From contig NZ_KB891102.1 in the NCBI RefSeq assembly GCF_000373365.1, forward strand, positions 327,632 through 391,631: DNA of 64,000 nucleotides, in the 5' to 3' direction. The notes beneath the pieces were generated by a model. The model saw nothing but the letters and a program-made list of their open reading frames with translations. It did no database searches and was not told the origin of the DNA. Below are positions 53,760 through 62,755 of the stretch, piece after piece. The position numbers and the translations under genes were made by a program. The DNA is from Parafrankia discariae. GTDB lineage: Bacteria > Actinomycetota > Actinomycetes > Frankiales > Frankiaceae. The stretch's first letter is position 1; each line of letters begins with the position of its first letter.

Positions 53760-54109
53760 ACGTCGCGTTGCGCCCGCCACAGGAGAATTGTTACCCAGCG
53801 ACACGGCCAGCGACTGGAACCGACCGATTCACCCGTTTCACGGCATCGACCGGAACAGGAAACCGACGAAAACTCACCCGACGCGTCGGGCCACCGAAGT
53901 CCCCCGGGACGAAAAGCAGCACCGCCGTTTCGCCACCGAGCGTCACCTCCGGCGGAAAGCCTGAGCCGTCGCGATTTCCAGAACTCCGTCCGAAAGGACA
54001 CCCGACCGATGATCCAAATACGGAGGACATCGCTCTGGGCACCCCGCCGGTCACGCGCCCGATCATCGACGGTATGCGGAGCGGTGGTATTTCCACGCCG
54101 GTGCGCGGG
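53760..54109. other. Intergenic region after the MFS terminator
   Basis: 350 bp between convergent genes. The part from 53785 to 54070 is less GC-rich than its surroundings (AGGAGAATTGTTACCC, ATGATCCAAATACGG), yet no frame reads as a plausible protein. It may be the remnant of a lost gene. No terminator for the minus-strand gene is evident. Confidence 0.45.
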
Positions 54110-55261
54110 TCAGCGGTTACTCGGCGCCGGCTGGGTGACGGCCGCGGCGCCGCCGGCCCGTGGCCCGGTCCGGCCCGACCCGGCGAGATCGTCCGGCCGG
54201 TCGGCGGCCACCTCGCCCCGCGGACGCAGCACCACCCCGACCAGCGCCCAGACGATGTCGGCGACCGTCGCGAGCAGGCGTGCGACCAGCGCGATCAGCG
54301 TCGACGGGCCGCTCGGCAGCGCCGGGGCCAGGGCGAGCACCAGGACGGCCTCGCGCACGCCCGCGCCCGCGGGCAGGACGAGCACCAGGAAGCCCGCCGT
54401 CCAGGCCAGGGCGTAGGCGCCGACGCACAGCGCCACCAGCCGGGCGCCGCCGACCTCGGGCTGCAGGTCACGGACCAGCAGCCAGGTCCCCACGCCGTAG
54501 CAGGCGAAGCTGGCCAGCAGCCAGCCGGCGCCGACGGCGATGGGGCGGGCGGTCAGCGGCTCGGTCAGCGGCGGGCGGCGCAGCAGCCGGAACGCGACCG
54601 CCAGCAGTCTGGCGAGCACCGGAGGGTAGAGCACCACCGCGAAGACGGGCACCACCGCCAGCGCCCACCAGTAGTCGGCGAGCGCGTCGCGGGAGGCGAA
54701 GGGCAGGGTGACGGCCGCGGCCAGACCACCGCAGGGCACCGCCAGCGCGAGGACCACGAGACTCGCCAGGGCCGACTTAGGCCGGGAGACCCCGTAGTCG
54801 CGGGAGAGCTCCATCTGCGCGAGGACGGGCCACACGCTGCCCGGGATGTACTTGCCGATCTGGCCGACGCAGAAGATCCGGACGGCGGCCCGCAGCGGCA
54901 GCCGCGCACCGAGCCCGGCGAGCACGGCGCGCCAGGACAGGACGGTGGCGCCGACCGCGAGCGTCGTCGCCACGCCGGAGCCGACGACGCCGAGGACGGT
55001 CAGCTCGCCCAGCGAGTCCCGCACGTCGTTCCACTGGCCGACCAGCGCCACGACGAGCAGCGCCGCGGCGAGCGCCAGGGCGGCGCGGACCCCCCACCAC
55101 CGCACGCCCCGGCGGGCGGCGGGAGCCGCCGGCTCCCGCACCGGCTCCGGTTCCGGGCTGGCCTCGTCGGGGCCCGCCACCCGATCGGCGGCGGGCCCAC
55201 GCACGACGCCCCCGTCAGCCGTGGCGGACGGGGGTTCGCTGTGCGCGGGACGCCGACTCAC
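54110..55261 (-). CDS. Lysylphosphatidylglycerol synthase transmembrane-region family protein
   Basis: A 383-residue protein with seven or eight hydrophobic helices from about residue 58 to 345, a Pro/Glu-rich N-terminal tail and a polar C-terminus. FCVGQIGKYIPGSVWPVLAQMELSRDYGVS and AGFLVLVLPAGAGVREAVLVLALAP match the LPG_synthase_TM (UPF0104/AglD-like) family, whose members include flippase domains and many uncharacterised proteins. No soluble aminoacyltransferase domain is attached. Start at 55261 is an approximate choice; the first 55 residues are not conserved. It is 88 bp downstream of dxs on the same strand. Confidence 0.85.
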   Translation of the reverse strand: MSRRPAHSEPPSATADGGVVRGPAADRVAGPDEASPEPEPVREPAAPAARRGVRWWGVRAALALAAALLVVALVGQWNDVRDSLGELTVLGVVGSGVATTLAVGATVLSWRAVLAGLGARLPLRAAVRIFCVGQIGKYIPGSVWPVLAQMELSRDYGVSRPKSALASLVVLALAVPCGGLAAAVTLPFASRDALADYWWALAVVPVFAVVLYPPVLARLLAVAFRLLRRPPLTEPLTARPIAVGAGWLLASFACYGVGTWLLVRDLQPEVGGARLVALCVGAYALAWTAGFLVLVLPAGAGVREAVLVLALAPALPSGPSTLIALVARLLATVADIVWALVGVVLRPRGEVAADRPDDLAGSGRTGPRAGGAAAVTQPAPSNR

Positions 55262-55349
55262 CGGGTCAGCCTAAGGCGTCCACCGGGCGGCACCCGCGCC
55301 GGGCCGCGCGCGAGGGCGCGACCCGGCCGCGCCGGTCAGGCCTGGCCGG

Positions 55350-57302
55350 TCAGGCCTGACCGCCGGCGGCGGGCGTCTGGTTGGACTCGTCCGCGCCGAC
55401 CTCGTCGCCCATCAGGGCGTGCTGGCGCTTGGCGACCGCCTCGATCACCTTGCGGGCCAGGTCCTGCGGGGCCAGGCCGACCTCGGCCAGCACGTCGTCG
55501 CGCTTGCCGTGGTCGAGGAAGCGCTGGGCCACCCCGAACTCACGCACCGGGACGTCGACGTCGGCGTCGCGCAGCAGCTGCGCCACGCAGGCACCGACGC
55601 CGCCGACCCGCCCGTTGTCCTCGACGGTCACGACGAGGTCGTGGTCGCGGGCGAGGTCGACCAGGGCCGGGTCGAGCGGCTTGACCCAGCGCGGGTCGAC
55701 GACGGTGATGCCGATGCCCTGGCTGGCGACGCGCTCGGCGACGTCCAGACAGGTCGGGGCCATCGCGCCGATCGAGACGAGCAGCACCTCGCGGTGCCGC
55801 GCGGTCGCCGGCGCCCGGTAGAGGACGTCGACCCCGCCGACCTGGTCGATCGCGGGCGAGTCCGCGGGGATCTTGCCCTTGGGGTAGCGCACGACCGTCG
55901 GGCCGTCGGTGTTGGAGACCGCCTCGTCGAGCTCGGCGCGCAGGGTCGGCGCGTCCCGCGGGGCGGCGATCGCCAGGCCCGGCACGACCTGCAGGAAGGA
56001 CATGTCCCACATGCCGTTGTGGGACGCGCCGTCCTCGCCGGTGATCCCGGCGCGGTCGAGCACGAAGGTCACCGGCTGGCGGTGCATCGCGACGTCCATG
56101 AGGACCTGGTCGAAGGCGCGGTTCAGGAACGTCGCGTAGATGCACACGACGGGCTTGAGACCGCCCATGGCCAGGCCGGCGGCCGAGGTGACCGCGTGCT
56201 GCTCGGCGATGCCGACATCGAAGATCCGGTCCGGGAAGGCCTGGGCGAACGACTTCAGGCCCACCGGCTGGAGCATCGCCGCGGTCATCGTGACCACGTC
56301 GGGCCGCTCGGCGCCGATCCGGACGATCTCCTCGGAGAAGATCGAGGTCCAGGTGGTGCCCTTGGCCGCCGACTTCGGCTTGCCGGTCAGCGGGTCGATG
56401 ACGCCGACGGCGTGGAAGTTGTCGGCGTCGTCCTGCTCGGCCGCCGGGTACCCGAAGCCCTTGCGGGTCATGGCGTGGACGATCACCGGGCCGCCGAAGT
56501 CCTTGGCCCGGCGCAGCGCCGACTCCATGGCGACCACGTCGTGGCCGTCCACCGGGCCGACGTACTTCAGCCCGAGGTCCTCGAACATGCCCTGCGGGGT
56601 GACGACGTCCTTGATGCCCTTCTTGATCCCGTGCAGGGCGTCGAACAGCGGGGCGCCGACCAGCGGGGTGCGGCCCAGCACCTGCTTGACGACGTCCAGG
56701 ACCTGCTCGTACTCGGGCGCCAGGCGCAGCGACGCGAGGTGGTCGGCGAGGCCGCCGATGGTGGGTGAGTAGGACCGGCCGTTGTCGTTGACGACGATGA
56801 CCACCTGCCGGTCGCTGGCGGCGATGTTGTTCAGCGCCTCCCAGCACATTCCACCGGTAAGCGCCCCGTCACCGACGACCGCGACGACGGCCCGGTTCTC
56901 CCCGCGCAGCTCGTAGGCGCGGGACAGCCCGTCGGCGTACGACAGCGCCGTGGAGGCGTGCGAGTTCTCGATGATGTCGTGCTCGGACTCGGCCCGGCTC
57001 GGGTAGCCGGAGAGCCCACCACGCTGACGGAGGCGGTCGAACTGCTCCCGGCGGCCGGTCAGAATCTTGTGAACATAGGACTGGTGGCCCGTGTCCCAGA
57101 GGACGCGGTCGAATGGTGAATCGAACACTCGGTGGATTGCGAGAGTGAGTTCTACAGCGCCCAGATTCGGCCCTAGGTGGCCGCCTGTGCGGGCAACCGC
57201 GTGGATGAGGAAATCACGGATCTCAGCCGCGAGCGTCACCAGCTCCTCATGGTCGAGGCGCTTGACGTCCTGCGGGCTGTCGATCGTCGACAGAAGCGAC
57301 AC
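55350..57302 (-). CDS. dxs: 1-Deoxy-D-xylulose-5-phosphate synthase Dxs
   Basis: The thiamine diphosphate enzyme condenses pyruvate and glyceraldehyde 3-phosphate in the first step of the non-mevalonate isoprenoid pathway. The 650-residue protein has [16 protein letters not shown] at the start, [22 protein letters not shown], the ThDP motif [16 protein letters not shown], and the transketolase C-terminal parts [18 protein letters not shown] and [21 protein letters not shown] 57302 follows a GGGGGAGGGAG stretch and fits the family start; the frame is open about 100 codons further but is not Dxs-like there. Length is standard (about 640). Confidence 0.95.
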   Translation of the reverse strand: MSLLSTIDSPQDVKRLDHEELVTLAAEIRDFLIHAVARTGGHLGPNLGAVELTLAIHRVFDSPFDRVLWDTGHQSYVHKILTGRREQFDRLRQRGGLSGYPSRAESEHDIIENSHASTALSYADGLSRAYELRGENRAVVAVVGDGALTGGMCWEALNNIAASDRQVVIVVNDNGRSYSPTIGGLADHLASLRLAPEYEQVLDVVKQVLGRTPLVGAPLFDALHGIKKGIKDVVTPQGMFEDLGLKYVGPVDGHDVVAMESALRRAKDFGGPVIVHAMTRKGFGYPAAEQDDADNFHAVGVIDPLTGKPKSAAKGTTWTSIFSEEIVRIGAERPDVVTMTAAMLQPVGLKSFAQAFPDRIFDVGIAEQHAVTSAAGLAMGGLKPVVCIYATFLNRAFDQVLMDVAMHRQPVTFVLDRAGITGEDGASHNGMWDMSFLQVVPGLAIAAPRDAPTLRAELDEAVSNTDGPTVVRYPKGKIPADSPAIDQVGGVDVLYRAPATARHREVLLVSIGAMAPTCLDVAERVASQGIGITVVDPRWVKPLDPALVDLARDHDLVVTVEDNGRVGGVGACVAQLLRDADVDVPVREFGVAQRFLDHGKRDDVLAEVGLAPQDLARKVIEAVAKRQHALMGDEVGADESNQTPAAGGQA

Positions 57303-57729
57303 GGCGTGCTCTCCCTCCCCCGAAAGGGGATCGGTCCGGGTCCGGCAAAGTCTACGCAGGGCACCCCGGGCTCCGCAGACAGGCTCCCGACATGTGAGCT
57401 GCCCGAAGAGCGTCAGATATTCCGCCGGGTCGCGGTAGAATCCACCTCCCCGTTGTCGGTAATGTGCGACGAGTAGCCGGTGAAGAGAGCCCCGGAACCA
57501 GGCGTGACGCGTCCGCCGACACCGGGCGCGGCCCCGCGCCGGGCCGCCGCGGACACCACGAGGGCCCGCCGGCGGGGCCTTTTTCCCGGGCCGGCGGGCC
57601 CTTCGTACGAACGCTGCTGGGACCGTCATCCCGTTGTCACATCGCCGTCACATGCGGCCGGCCGTTATGGGCACCCCCGATAAGGTCGAGTGCGATTACA
57701 CACGGTCAGCGCCATCCGGGCCCGGCGGC
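57303..57729. other. Intergenic region between the sugar ABC operon and dxs
   Basis: 427 bp between two minus-strand units. It contains the 12-bp-arm inverted repeat at 57562-57601 and a moderately AT-rich patch at 57400-57480 (AGATATTCCGCC, GGTAATGTGCGACG) that may carry the dxs promoter. No gene is supported. Confidence 0.5.
57562..57601. terminator. Long GC hairpin downstream of the sugar ABC operon
   Basis: GGGCCCGCCGGC (57562-57573) and GCCGGCGGGCCC (57590-57601) are exact complements around a 16-base loop containing TTTTT. It lies 130-170 bases past the permease stop and is the only candidate terminator for that operon. Confidence 0.55.
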
Positions 57730-59133
57730 TCACCCGCGGCCGCTCGCCTGCCTTCCCCGGCGCGCGACCGCGTCCAGCAGCACCGCGGCGAGCAGGACCG
57801 ACCCGGTGATGATGAACTTGACCGACTGGTCGAGGCCGAGCAGGTCCATCCCGTTGGCGATCGAACCGATCACCAGGATGCCGAGCAGCGCCGACCAGGC
57901 CCGGCCGCGCCCACCGAACAGGCTCGTCCCGCCGATCACCGCCGCGGCGATCGCGTTGAGCAGCGTGTCGCTGCCGCCGGAGGCCTGCGTGACGCTGGTG
58001 AGCCGCGCGGCGGCGAGCACACCGCCGACACCGGCCAGGCAGGACGCGGCGGCGAACGCCGAGACGCGCAGCGCGCGCACGTTGATGCCGGCCCGGCGCG
58101 CCGCCTCGACGTTGCCGCCGACGGCGTAGAGGTGCCGGCCGTAGCTGGTCCGCCGGGATACCAGATCCACCAGCAGCACCAGGCAGCCGAAGATCAGCAG
58201 CGCCAGCGGCAGCCCGCGGTCGTCGTTGAGCACCGCCACGGCCGCGAGGAGCGCGCCGCCCACCACGACCACCCGCACCGCGACCTCCGTGATCGGGCGG
58301 GGCCGCAGCCCGGCCCGCCGCCGGCCGCGGACCTCGGCGAGCTGGGCACCGGCGTAACCGGCCACGGCGATCCCGGCGATCACCCAGCCGGTGGCGTCGG
58401 TGAAGAAGGTGGACGTCAGCTTCGTGATCTCGCTGTCCGGCAGGTTGAGTGATCCGTCCCGGCCGAGCACCTTGAGCTGCACGCCCTGCCAGGCGATAAA
58501 CCCCGCCAGTGTCACGACGAAGGACGGGACGCCGAACACGGCGAACAGGCTGCCCTGCAGGGCGCCGACGGCGGCGCCGACGACCAGCGCGGCCACGATC
58601 GCCAGCACCGGCGCCCACCCGTGGCGCACCGAGAGCACCGCCATGACCGACGCGCACAGCCCGCTGACCCAGCCGACCGAGAGGTCGATCTCGCCGAGCA
58701 GCAGGACGAGGAAGACGCCGGTGGCGATCGTCCCGGTCGCCGCGACCTGCAGGGCGAGGTTCGTGAGGTTGTAGGAGGTGAGGAAGTTCGAGTTCTGGAA
58801 CTGGAAGATCGTCCAGATCACGACGAGCCCGACGATGACCGGCAGCGATCCGAGCTCGCCCGCGCGCACGTGGCGCAGCGCCGAGTCCGCCAGGCCGCGC
58901 AGGCCCGGGCCGGCGAAGAGCAGGCGCGGGTCGACCGCCGCGTCGCCCCGCCCGGGCGCGACGGCACCGACCGCCCCCGTGGCGGGAACCGGCCGGGCGG
59001 GGGCCGGTTGGACGAGGTCCGGTTGGACGAGGTCCGGTTGGACGAGGTCCGGTTGGACGAGGTCCGGTTGGGCGGGGTTGGACTGGGCGGGGCCGGGCGC
59101 GGGCTCGGCGGGGCCGGACGCGAGCTCACTCAT
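57730..59133 (-). CDS. Sugar ABC transporter permease (XylH/RbsC type)
   Basis: A 467-residue membrane component with 8-10 helices: GLVVIWTIFQFQNSNFLT, ATGTIATGVFLVLLLGEIDLSVGWV (the family's conserved EIDLSVG loop), PSFVVTLAGFIAWQGVQL and GGRGRAWSALLGILVIGSIANGMDLLG. The first 70 residues are a Pro/Ala/Gln extension with four QPDLV repeats from the 15-bp tandem repeat at 59011-59070. The ATG overlaps the ATPase gene's stop (ATGA). It works with the ATPase and the binding lipoprotein just upstream. Xylose is suggested only by the binding protein's similarity. Confidence 0.92.
   Translation of the reverse strand: MSELASGPAEPAPGPAQSNPAQPDLVQPDLVQPDLVQPDLVQPAPARPVPATGAVGAVAPGRGDAAVDPRLLFAGPGLRGLADSALRHVRAGELGSLPVIVGLVVIWTIFQFQNSNFLTSYNLTNLALQVAATGTIATGVFLVLLLGEIDLSVGWVSGLCASVMAVLSVRHGWAPVLAIVAALVVGAAVGALQGSLFAVFGVPSFVVTLAGFIAWQGVQLKVLGRDGSLNLPDSEITKLTSTFFTDATGWVIAGIAVAGYAGAQLAEVRGRRRAGLRPRPITEVAVRVVVVGGALLAAVAVLNDDRGLPLALLIFGCLVLLVDLVSRRTSYGRHLYAVGGNVEAARRAGINVRALRVSAFAAASCLAGVGGVLAAARLTSVTQASGGSDTLLNAIAAAVIGGTSLFGGRGRAWSALLGILVIGSIANGMDLLGLDQSVKFIITGSVLLAAVLLDAVARRGRQASGRG
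59011..59070. repeat. Four perfect tandem copies of a 15-bp unit inside the permease gene
   Basis: GACGAGGTCCGGTTG at 59011, 59026, 59041 and 59056, all identical. They keep the reading frame and encode four QPDLV units in the permease N-terminus. Confidence 0.93.
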
Positions 59134-59927
59134 CGCGAACGCACCTCCGCCCGGCCCGTCCCGCGGGCCGTGTCGGCACCGGTGATCGCGGCCACGACGT
59201 CCTCCCGGGAGGCGGAGCCGACGTCGAACGTGCCGGCGTTGCGGCCGAGCCGGAGCACCGCGACGCGGTCGCACACGGCGAAGACGTCCGCGAGGTTGTG
59301 GCTGATCACGAGTACGGCCAGGCCGCGCTCGCGCAGCCGGACGATCAGGTCGAGCACCTGCTCGGTCTGCGCCACGCCCAGCGCGGCGGTCGGCTCGTCG
59401 AGCAGGACCACCGCCGGATCACCGAGCAGCGAGCGCGCGATCGCGACGGACTGCCGCTGGCCGCCGGACAGCGAGGCGACCGGGATGCGCACGCTCGGGA
59501 TGCTCACCGCCAGCGTGCGCAGCAGGTCCAGTGCGCTGCGCTCCATGCCGATCTCGTCGAGCGCGCCGGCGAACCGGCCCACCCGCCGCCGGCGCTCCCG
59601 GCCGAGGAAGAGGTTGTTGACGACGTCGAGGTTGTCGCAGAGCGCGAGGTCCTGGTAGACGGTCGCGATCCCCAGGGCCACCGCGTCCTGCGGGCGTTCG
59701 AGGCGGACGGGGCGGCCGGCGAACCGGATCTCCCCGCCGCTCGGCGGCGCGACGCCGGAGATGCACTTGACCAGCGTGGACTTGCCGGCGCCGTTGTCAC
59801 CGACGAGCGCGAGCGCCTCCCCCGCCCGCAGGTCCAGGTCGACGTCGGTGAGTGCCTGCACCGCGCCGAAACGCTTGGAGATCCCGCGTAGGGACAGCAC
59901 CAGATCGGACTTGACCAGATCGGACAT
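59130..59927 (-). CDS. Sugar ABC transporter ATP-binding protein (XylG type, single domain)
   Basis: A 265-residue ATPase: Walker A GDNGAGKST (about 43-51), Q-loop YQDLALCDNLD, signature LSGGQRQSVAIARSL, Walker B VVLLDEPTAALG and switch SHNLADV. Unlike RbsA/XylG it has only one nucleotide-binding domain, as in many actinobacterial XylG-like proteins, so the transporter probably uses a homodimer. The ATG at 59927 is reached from a GGAAGG site. It is separated from the binding-protein gene by a 50-bp perfect palindrome. Confidence 0.93.
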   Translation of the reverse strand: MSDLVKSDLVLSLRGISKRFGAVQALTDVDLDLRAGEALALVGDNGAGKSTLVKCISGVAPPSGGEIRFAGRPVRLERPQDAVALGIATVYQDLALCDNLDVVNNLFLGRERRRRVGRFAGALDEIGMERSALDLLRTLAVSIPSVRIPVASLSGGQRQSVAIARSLLGDPAVVLLDEPTAALGVAQTEQVLDLIVRLRERGLAVLVISHNLADVFAVCDRVAVLRLGRNAGTFDVGSASREDVVAAITGADTARGTGRAEVRSR

Positions 59928-59960
59928 GACGGGCCCGTGCCTTCCAGGAACGGTCGCACG

Positions 59961-60010
59961 GGGATCCGTGGTGCGCGGCGCCGGCGCCGGCGCCGCGCAC
60001 CACGGATCCC
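59961..60010. repeat. 50-bp perfect palindrome between the binding-protein and ATPase genes
   Basis: The 20-base arm GGGATCCGTGGTGCGCGGCG (59961-59980) is separated from its exact complement (59991-60010) by CCGGCGCCGG, itself palindromic, so all 50 bases are self-complementary. As RNA it makes a very stable stem-loop 16 bases after the binding-protein stop and 33 bases before the ATPase start. Confidence 0.92.
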
Positions 60011-60026
60011 GGGGACGGGGGCGAGG

Positions 60027-61184
60027 TCAGGAGACGCCGGCGGACGCGCAGGCCGCCGCGAAGGTGCCGGCGCACAGGTCGGCCTTGGCGAGGAAGCCGT
60101 CCTTGACCACCGTCTCGGCGACGGTGTCCCGGGTGACCGCGACCGGTTCCAGCAGGACGGAGGGGACCTGGCCGTCGCCGTTGTCGACGCGATCGGTCGC
60201 GATCGTGTCGACGGGCTCGCCGCGCAGCAGCGCGAGCGCCAGGTCGGCCGCCTGCTCCGCCTCGGGGCGGATGGCCTTGTAGACGGTCATGTGCTGATCA
60301 CCGGCGAGTACCCGCTGCACTCCGGCGAGCTCGGCGTCCTGTCCGGTGACGGGCGGCAGCGGGGTCACGTTCGCCCGGCGCAGCGCGGCGACGACGGCAC
60401 CGGCGATGCCGTCGTTCGCGGCGTAGACCCCGACGATGTTCTCCCGGCCGACGGTGGTGATCGCCTGGTCCATCTCCCGCCCGGCGGTGTCGGGGGACCA
60501 GTCGGGCGTGAACGTGTCGAAGCCGATCGTCACCTTGCCCTCCAGGACCGACAGGGCGCCGTCCTTGAACTGCTGGGCGTTGGGGTCGTCCTGCGAACCG
60601 TTGATCATGATGACCTTGCCGGCGCCGGCCCGCTCGCCGATCGCGTCGAGGAGCGACTGGCCCTGGAGCTGGCCGACCTTCTCGTTGTCGAAGGAGATGT
60701 AGGCGTCGACGGGCGCCTTCTGGATGAGCCGGTCGTAGGAGACCACCCGCACGCCGCGGTCCCGCGCGTTGCGGGCGATCACCGCCGCGGCCTCACCGTC
60801 CACCGGGTCCAGCACGAGGACCTTGGCGCCGTTGGTCATGGCCTGCTCGGCCTGGTTCTGCTGGACGGCCGAGTCCTGGTCGGCGTTCGAGTACAGCACC
60901 TTGCAGTCGGGGCAGATCTTCGCGATCCGGGCCTGGAAGTAGGGGCGGTCGGCCGATTCGTACCGGGTCGTCTGGGTCTCGGGTAAGAGGAGGGCGATGC
61001 TCCCGCTCGCGGATCCTCCCTGGGGCGCCTCGTCGTCGGAGGAGTCCGACGTACATCCCACGGCGGCCAGAACGACCATGACCGCCACCGACGCGGCCGC
61101 GAGCAGGCGACCTCGCCGTCTCCCCGCCTGGCCGCGCGGCCGCCTGCGCCGCGGTACCCCGTCGTCGAGCGAGTTGTCTGTCAC
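60027..61184 (-). CDS. Sugar ABC transporter substrate-binding lipoprotein (XylF-like)
   Basis: A 385-residue periplasmic-binding-protein-type lipoprotein. An Arg-rich N-terminus and hydrophobic stretch (LLAAASVAVMVVLAAVGC) end in a lipobox with the lipidated C44. The mature part has IALLLPETQTTRYESADRPYFQ, KICPDCKVLYSNADQD, VLVLDPVDGEAAA and YISFDNEKVGQLQGQ, a pattern of XylF-type proteins for xylose or related sugars. First gene of the operon, so it may be made in excess of the membrane parts, helped by the palindrome after it. The substrate is inferred from similarity only. Confidence 0.9.
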   Translation of the reverse strand: MTDNSLDDGVPRRRRPRGQAGRRRGRLLAAASVAVMVVLAAVGCTSDSSDDEAPQGGSASGSIALLLPETQTTRYESADRPYFQARIAKICPDCKVLYSNADQDSAVQQNQAEQAMTNGAKVLVLDPVDGEAAAVIARNARDRGVRVVSYDRLIQKAPVDAYISFDNEKVGQLQGQSLLDAIGERAGAGKVIMINGSQDDPNAQQFKDGALSVLEGKVTIGFDTFTPDWSPDTAGREMDQAITTVGRENIVGVYAANDGIAGAVVAALRRANVTPLPPVTGQDAELAGVQRVLAGDQHMTVYKAIRPEAEQAADLALALLRGEPVDTIATDRVDNGDGQVPSVLLEPVAVTRDTVAETVVKDGFLAKADLCAGTFAAACASAGVS

Positions 61185-61271
61185 GCGCCCCTCCCGAGTT
61201 CGCCGCTGCGTGCCGGAGCGAACCGGTCACGCTCTGGTGGCAGTCTGCGGAGAAGAGGACTTTGCCGTCAA

Positions 61272-61294
61272 GACTTGAATACAAGGATTAAGTC
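61272..61294 (-). promoter_or_regulatory. Possible ROK operator upstream of the sugar ABC operon
   Basis: GACTT (61272-61276) and AAGTC (61290-61294) bracket GAATACAAGGATT in the only AT-rich patch of the region, 90-110 bp upstream of the binding-protein gene. Confidence 0.4.
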
Positions 61295-61440
61295 CGCAAA
61301 GCTTCTCATTCATGTCCCGATGGCATCACGACTCGACGGCGCAGGACGGCGACCCAGGGTCGCGGCGGCGGGACCGCGTGAGGTCGAAGCCGGAGGATGT
61401 CGACGTGACGCCGGTCAGCGCCGTGCCGCCGGCGCGGCGC

Positions 61441-61545
61441 CCACCGGGATCGCGCCCACCGGGATCGCGCCGGTCAGGATCGCGCCGCTCGAGATGGTGG
61501 CGCTCGAGATGGCGGCGGACGAGAGGGCGGCGGGCGAGAGGGCGC
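61441..61545. repeat. Seven degenerate 15-bp tandem units
   Basis: CCACCGGGATCGCGC occurs twice exactly (61441, 61456), followed by five related units at 15-bp steps (CGGTCAGGATCGCGC, then CGCTCGAGATGGTGG and similar). The row ends three bases before the ROK stop codon. Confidence 0.8.
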
Positions 61546-61548
61546 CGG

Positions 61549-62755
61549 TCAGCGCGGGGTCGGCTCGCCCTCGCGCAGCACCAGCGCGAGGGCGCCGAGC
61601 ACCTCCGCGCGCTCGCCGAGAACGCCGGCCACGATCGTCGGGACGGCCGCCGGGACGGCGAAGCGGTGCACCACCTGGCGCATCGGTTCCAACAGCGTCT
61701 CCCCCGCCGCCGCGAGGTCCCCACCCACGACGATCATCCCGGGGTTCAGCAGGTTGCACAGGTTCGCGGCCGCGTTCCCAATGGCCCGGCCGGCGTCCGA
61801 GACGACCCGGGCGCACCCGGCGTCGCCGGCTACCGCGCGGTCGATCATCCCGCGCACGGTGAGCTCCGGCCCGTGGCTCGTGCGCAGCGACTCCAGCAGC
61901 ACCGACGTCCCGACGATCGTCTCCAGGCAGCCGCGGTTCCCGCAGCGGCAGACCGAGCCGTTCTCGTCCAGGGTCGTGTGCCCGATCTCGCCGGCGGTTC
62001 CCGACCCGCCGCGGTGCACCCGCCCGTCGATGACCAGGCCGGAGCCGACACCGGTGGATGCCTTGAGGTAGGCGAGGTCGCGCACCCCCTGGCCGGCGCC
62101 CCAGTGCAGCTCGGCGAGGGCACCGAGGTTGGCGTCGTTGTCGACCCGGACGGGCAGCCCGAGCCGCTCCGACATCTGCGCCGCGGCGGCCACGCCGACC
62201 CACCCGGGCAGGATCGCCGAGGACCCGACGGCGCCGGTGACCGCGTCGATCGGGCCGGGCAGGCCCATGCCCACGCCGACGACGTCCGCCCGGTCGACGG
62301 CGAGCCGCCCGAGCAGGTCGTCGACCAGCCGGCCGGCCGTCGCGATGCCCTCCTGGGCCTGGTGATCGACGTCGATGTCGACGGCGTCCTTCGGCCAGCA
62401 CCTCGTGCGCGAGGTCGCCGACGGCGACCCGCAGGTGGCGATGGCCGAAGTCGAGCCCGACGACGACCCCGGACCGCCGCGACAGCGACACCCGGACCGC
62501 GCGCCGCCCGCCGCTCACCGCGGGCCGCACGTCGACGTCCCCGCTCTCGCGCAACTGGCCGACGATGTTCGAGACGGTCGCCGGGGACAGCCCGGTGAGC
62601 CGCGCGATCTCCGCCTGGGCGAGGCTGCCCTCCCGCCGCAGCACGCCCAGGACCCGCTCCCGGTTGGCGGCGCGCAGCGACGACTGGGAGCCGGGCGGCG
62701 TTCGGGGCATGAAGACAAAGCCTCGCGGCGTGGTCACGTGCCCGTCAACGGTCAT
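61549..62755 (-). CDS. ROK-family transcriptional regulator (XylR-like), interrupted by a +1 frameshift
   Basis: The N-terminal winged helix (SLAQAEIARLTGLSPATVSNIVGQLRESGDV) and the start of the sugar-kinase-like fold (VVVGLDFGHRHLRVAVGDLAHEVLAE) are in one frame. From about 62386-62392 the protein continues one frame over: [38 protein letters not shown], the zinc motif CRCGNRGCLE and NPGMIVVGGDLAAAG. Dropping one base in GAAGGAC joins both into 401 residues. ATG 62755 overlaps the upstream methyltransferase stop (ATGA); ATG 62710 is an alternative. As encoded the protein would be truncated. Its expected target is the adjacent sugar ABC operon. Confidence 0.85.

Larger units (their letters stand above)
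61185..61548. other. Promoter region of the sugar ABC operon
   Basis: 364 bp between the ROK gene and the binding-protein gene, both on the minus strand. The AT-rich stretch 61260-61315 (GACTTGAATACAAGGATTAA) has a gapped inverted repeat GACTT/AAGTC (61272-61294) that could be the ROK operator. The rest, 61441-61545, is a row of degenerate 15-bp repeats. Confidence 0.5.

Noticed and set aside
53249-55684. Continuation of the MFS frame through the LPG-synthase-type and dxs region as an 1148-residue protein
   Set aside because: Beyond the C7 run the residues are no longer membrane-like and lie antisense to real genes. It is read-through after the frameshift.
61415-61548. Pentapeptide-like repeats (ALSSA, AISSA, ILTGA, IPVGA) on the minus strand after the ROK gene
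   Set aside because: They are the translation of the degenerate 15-bp tandem repeat in the frame left open by the ROK frameshift, past the true ROK stop codon.
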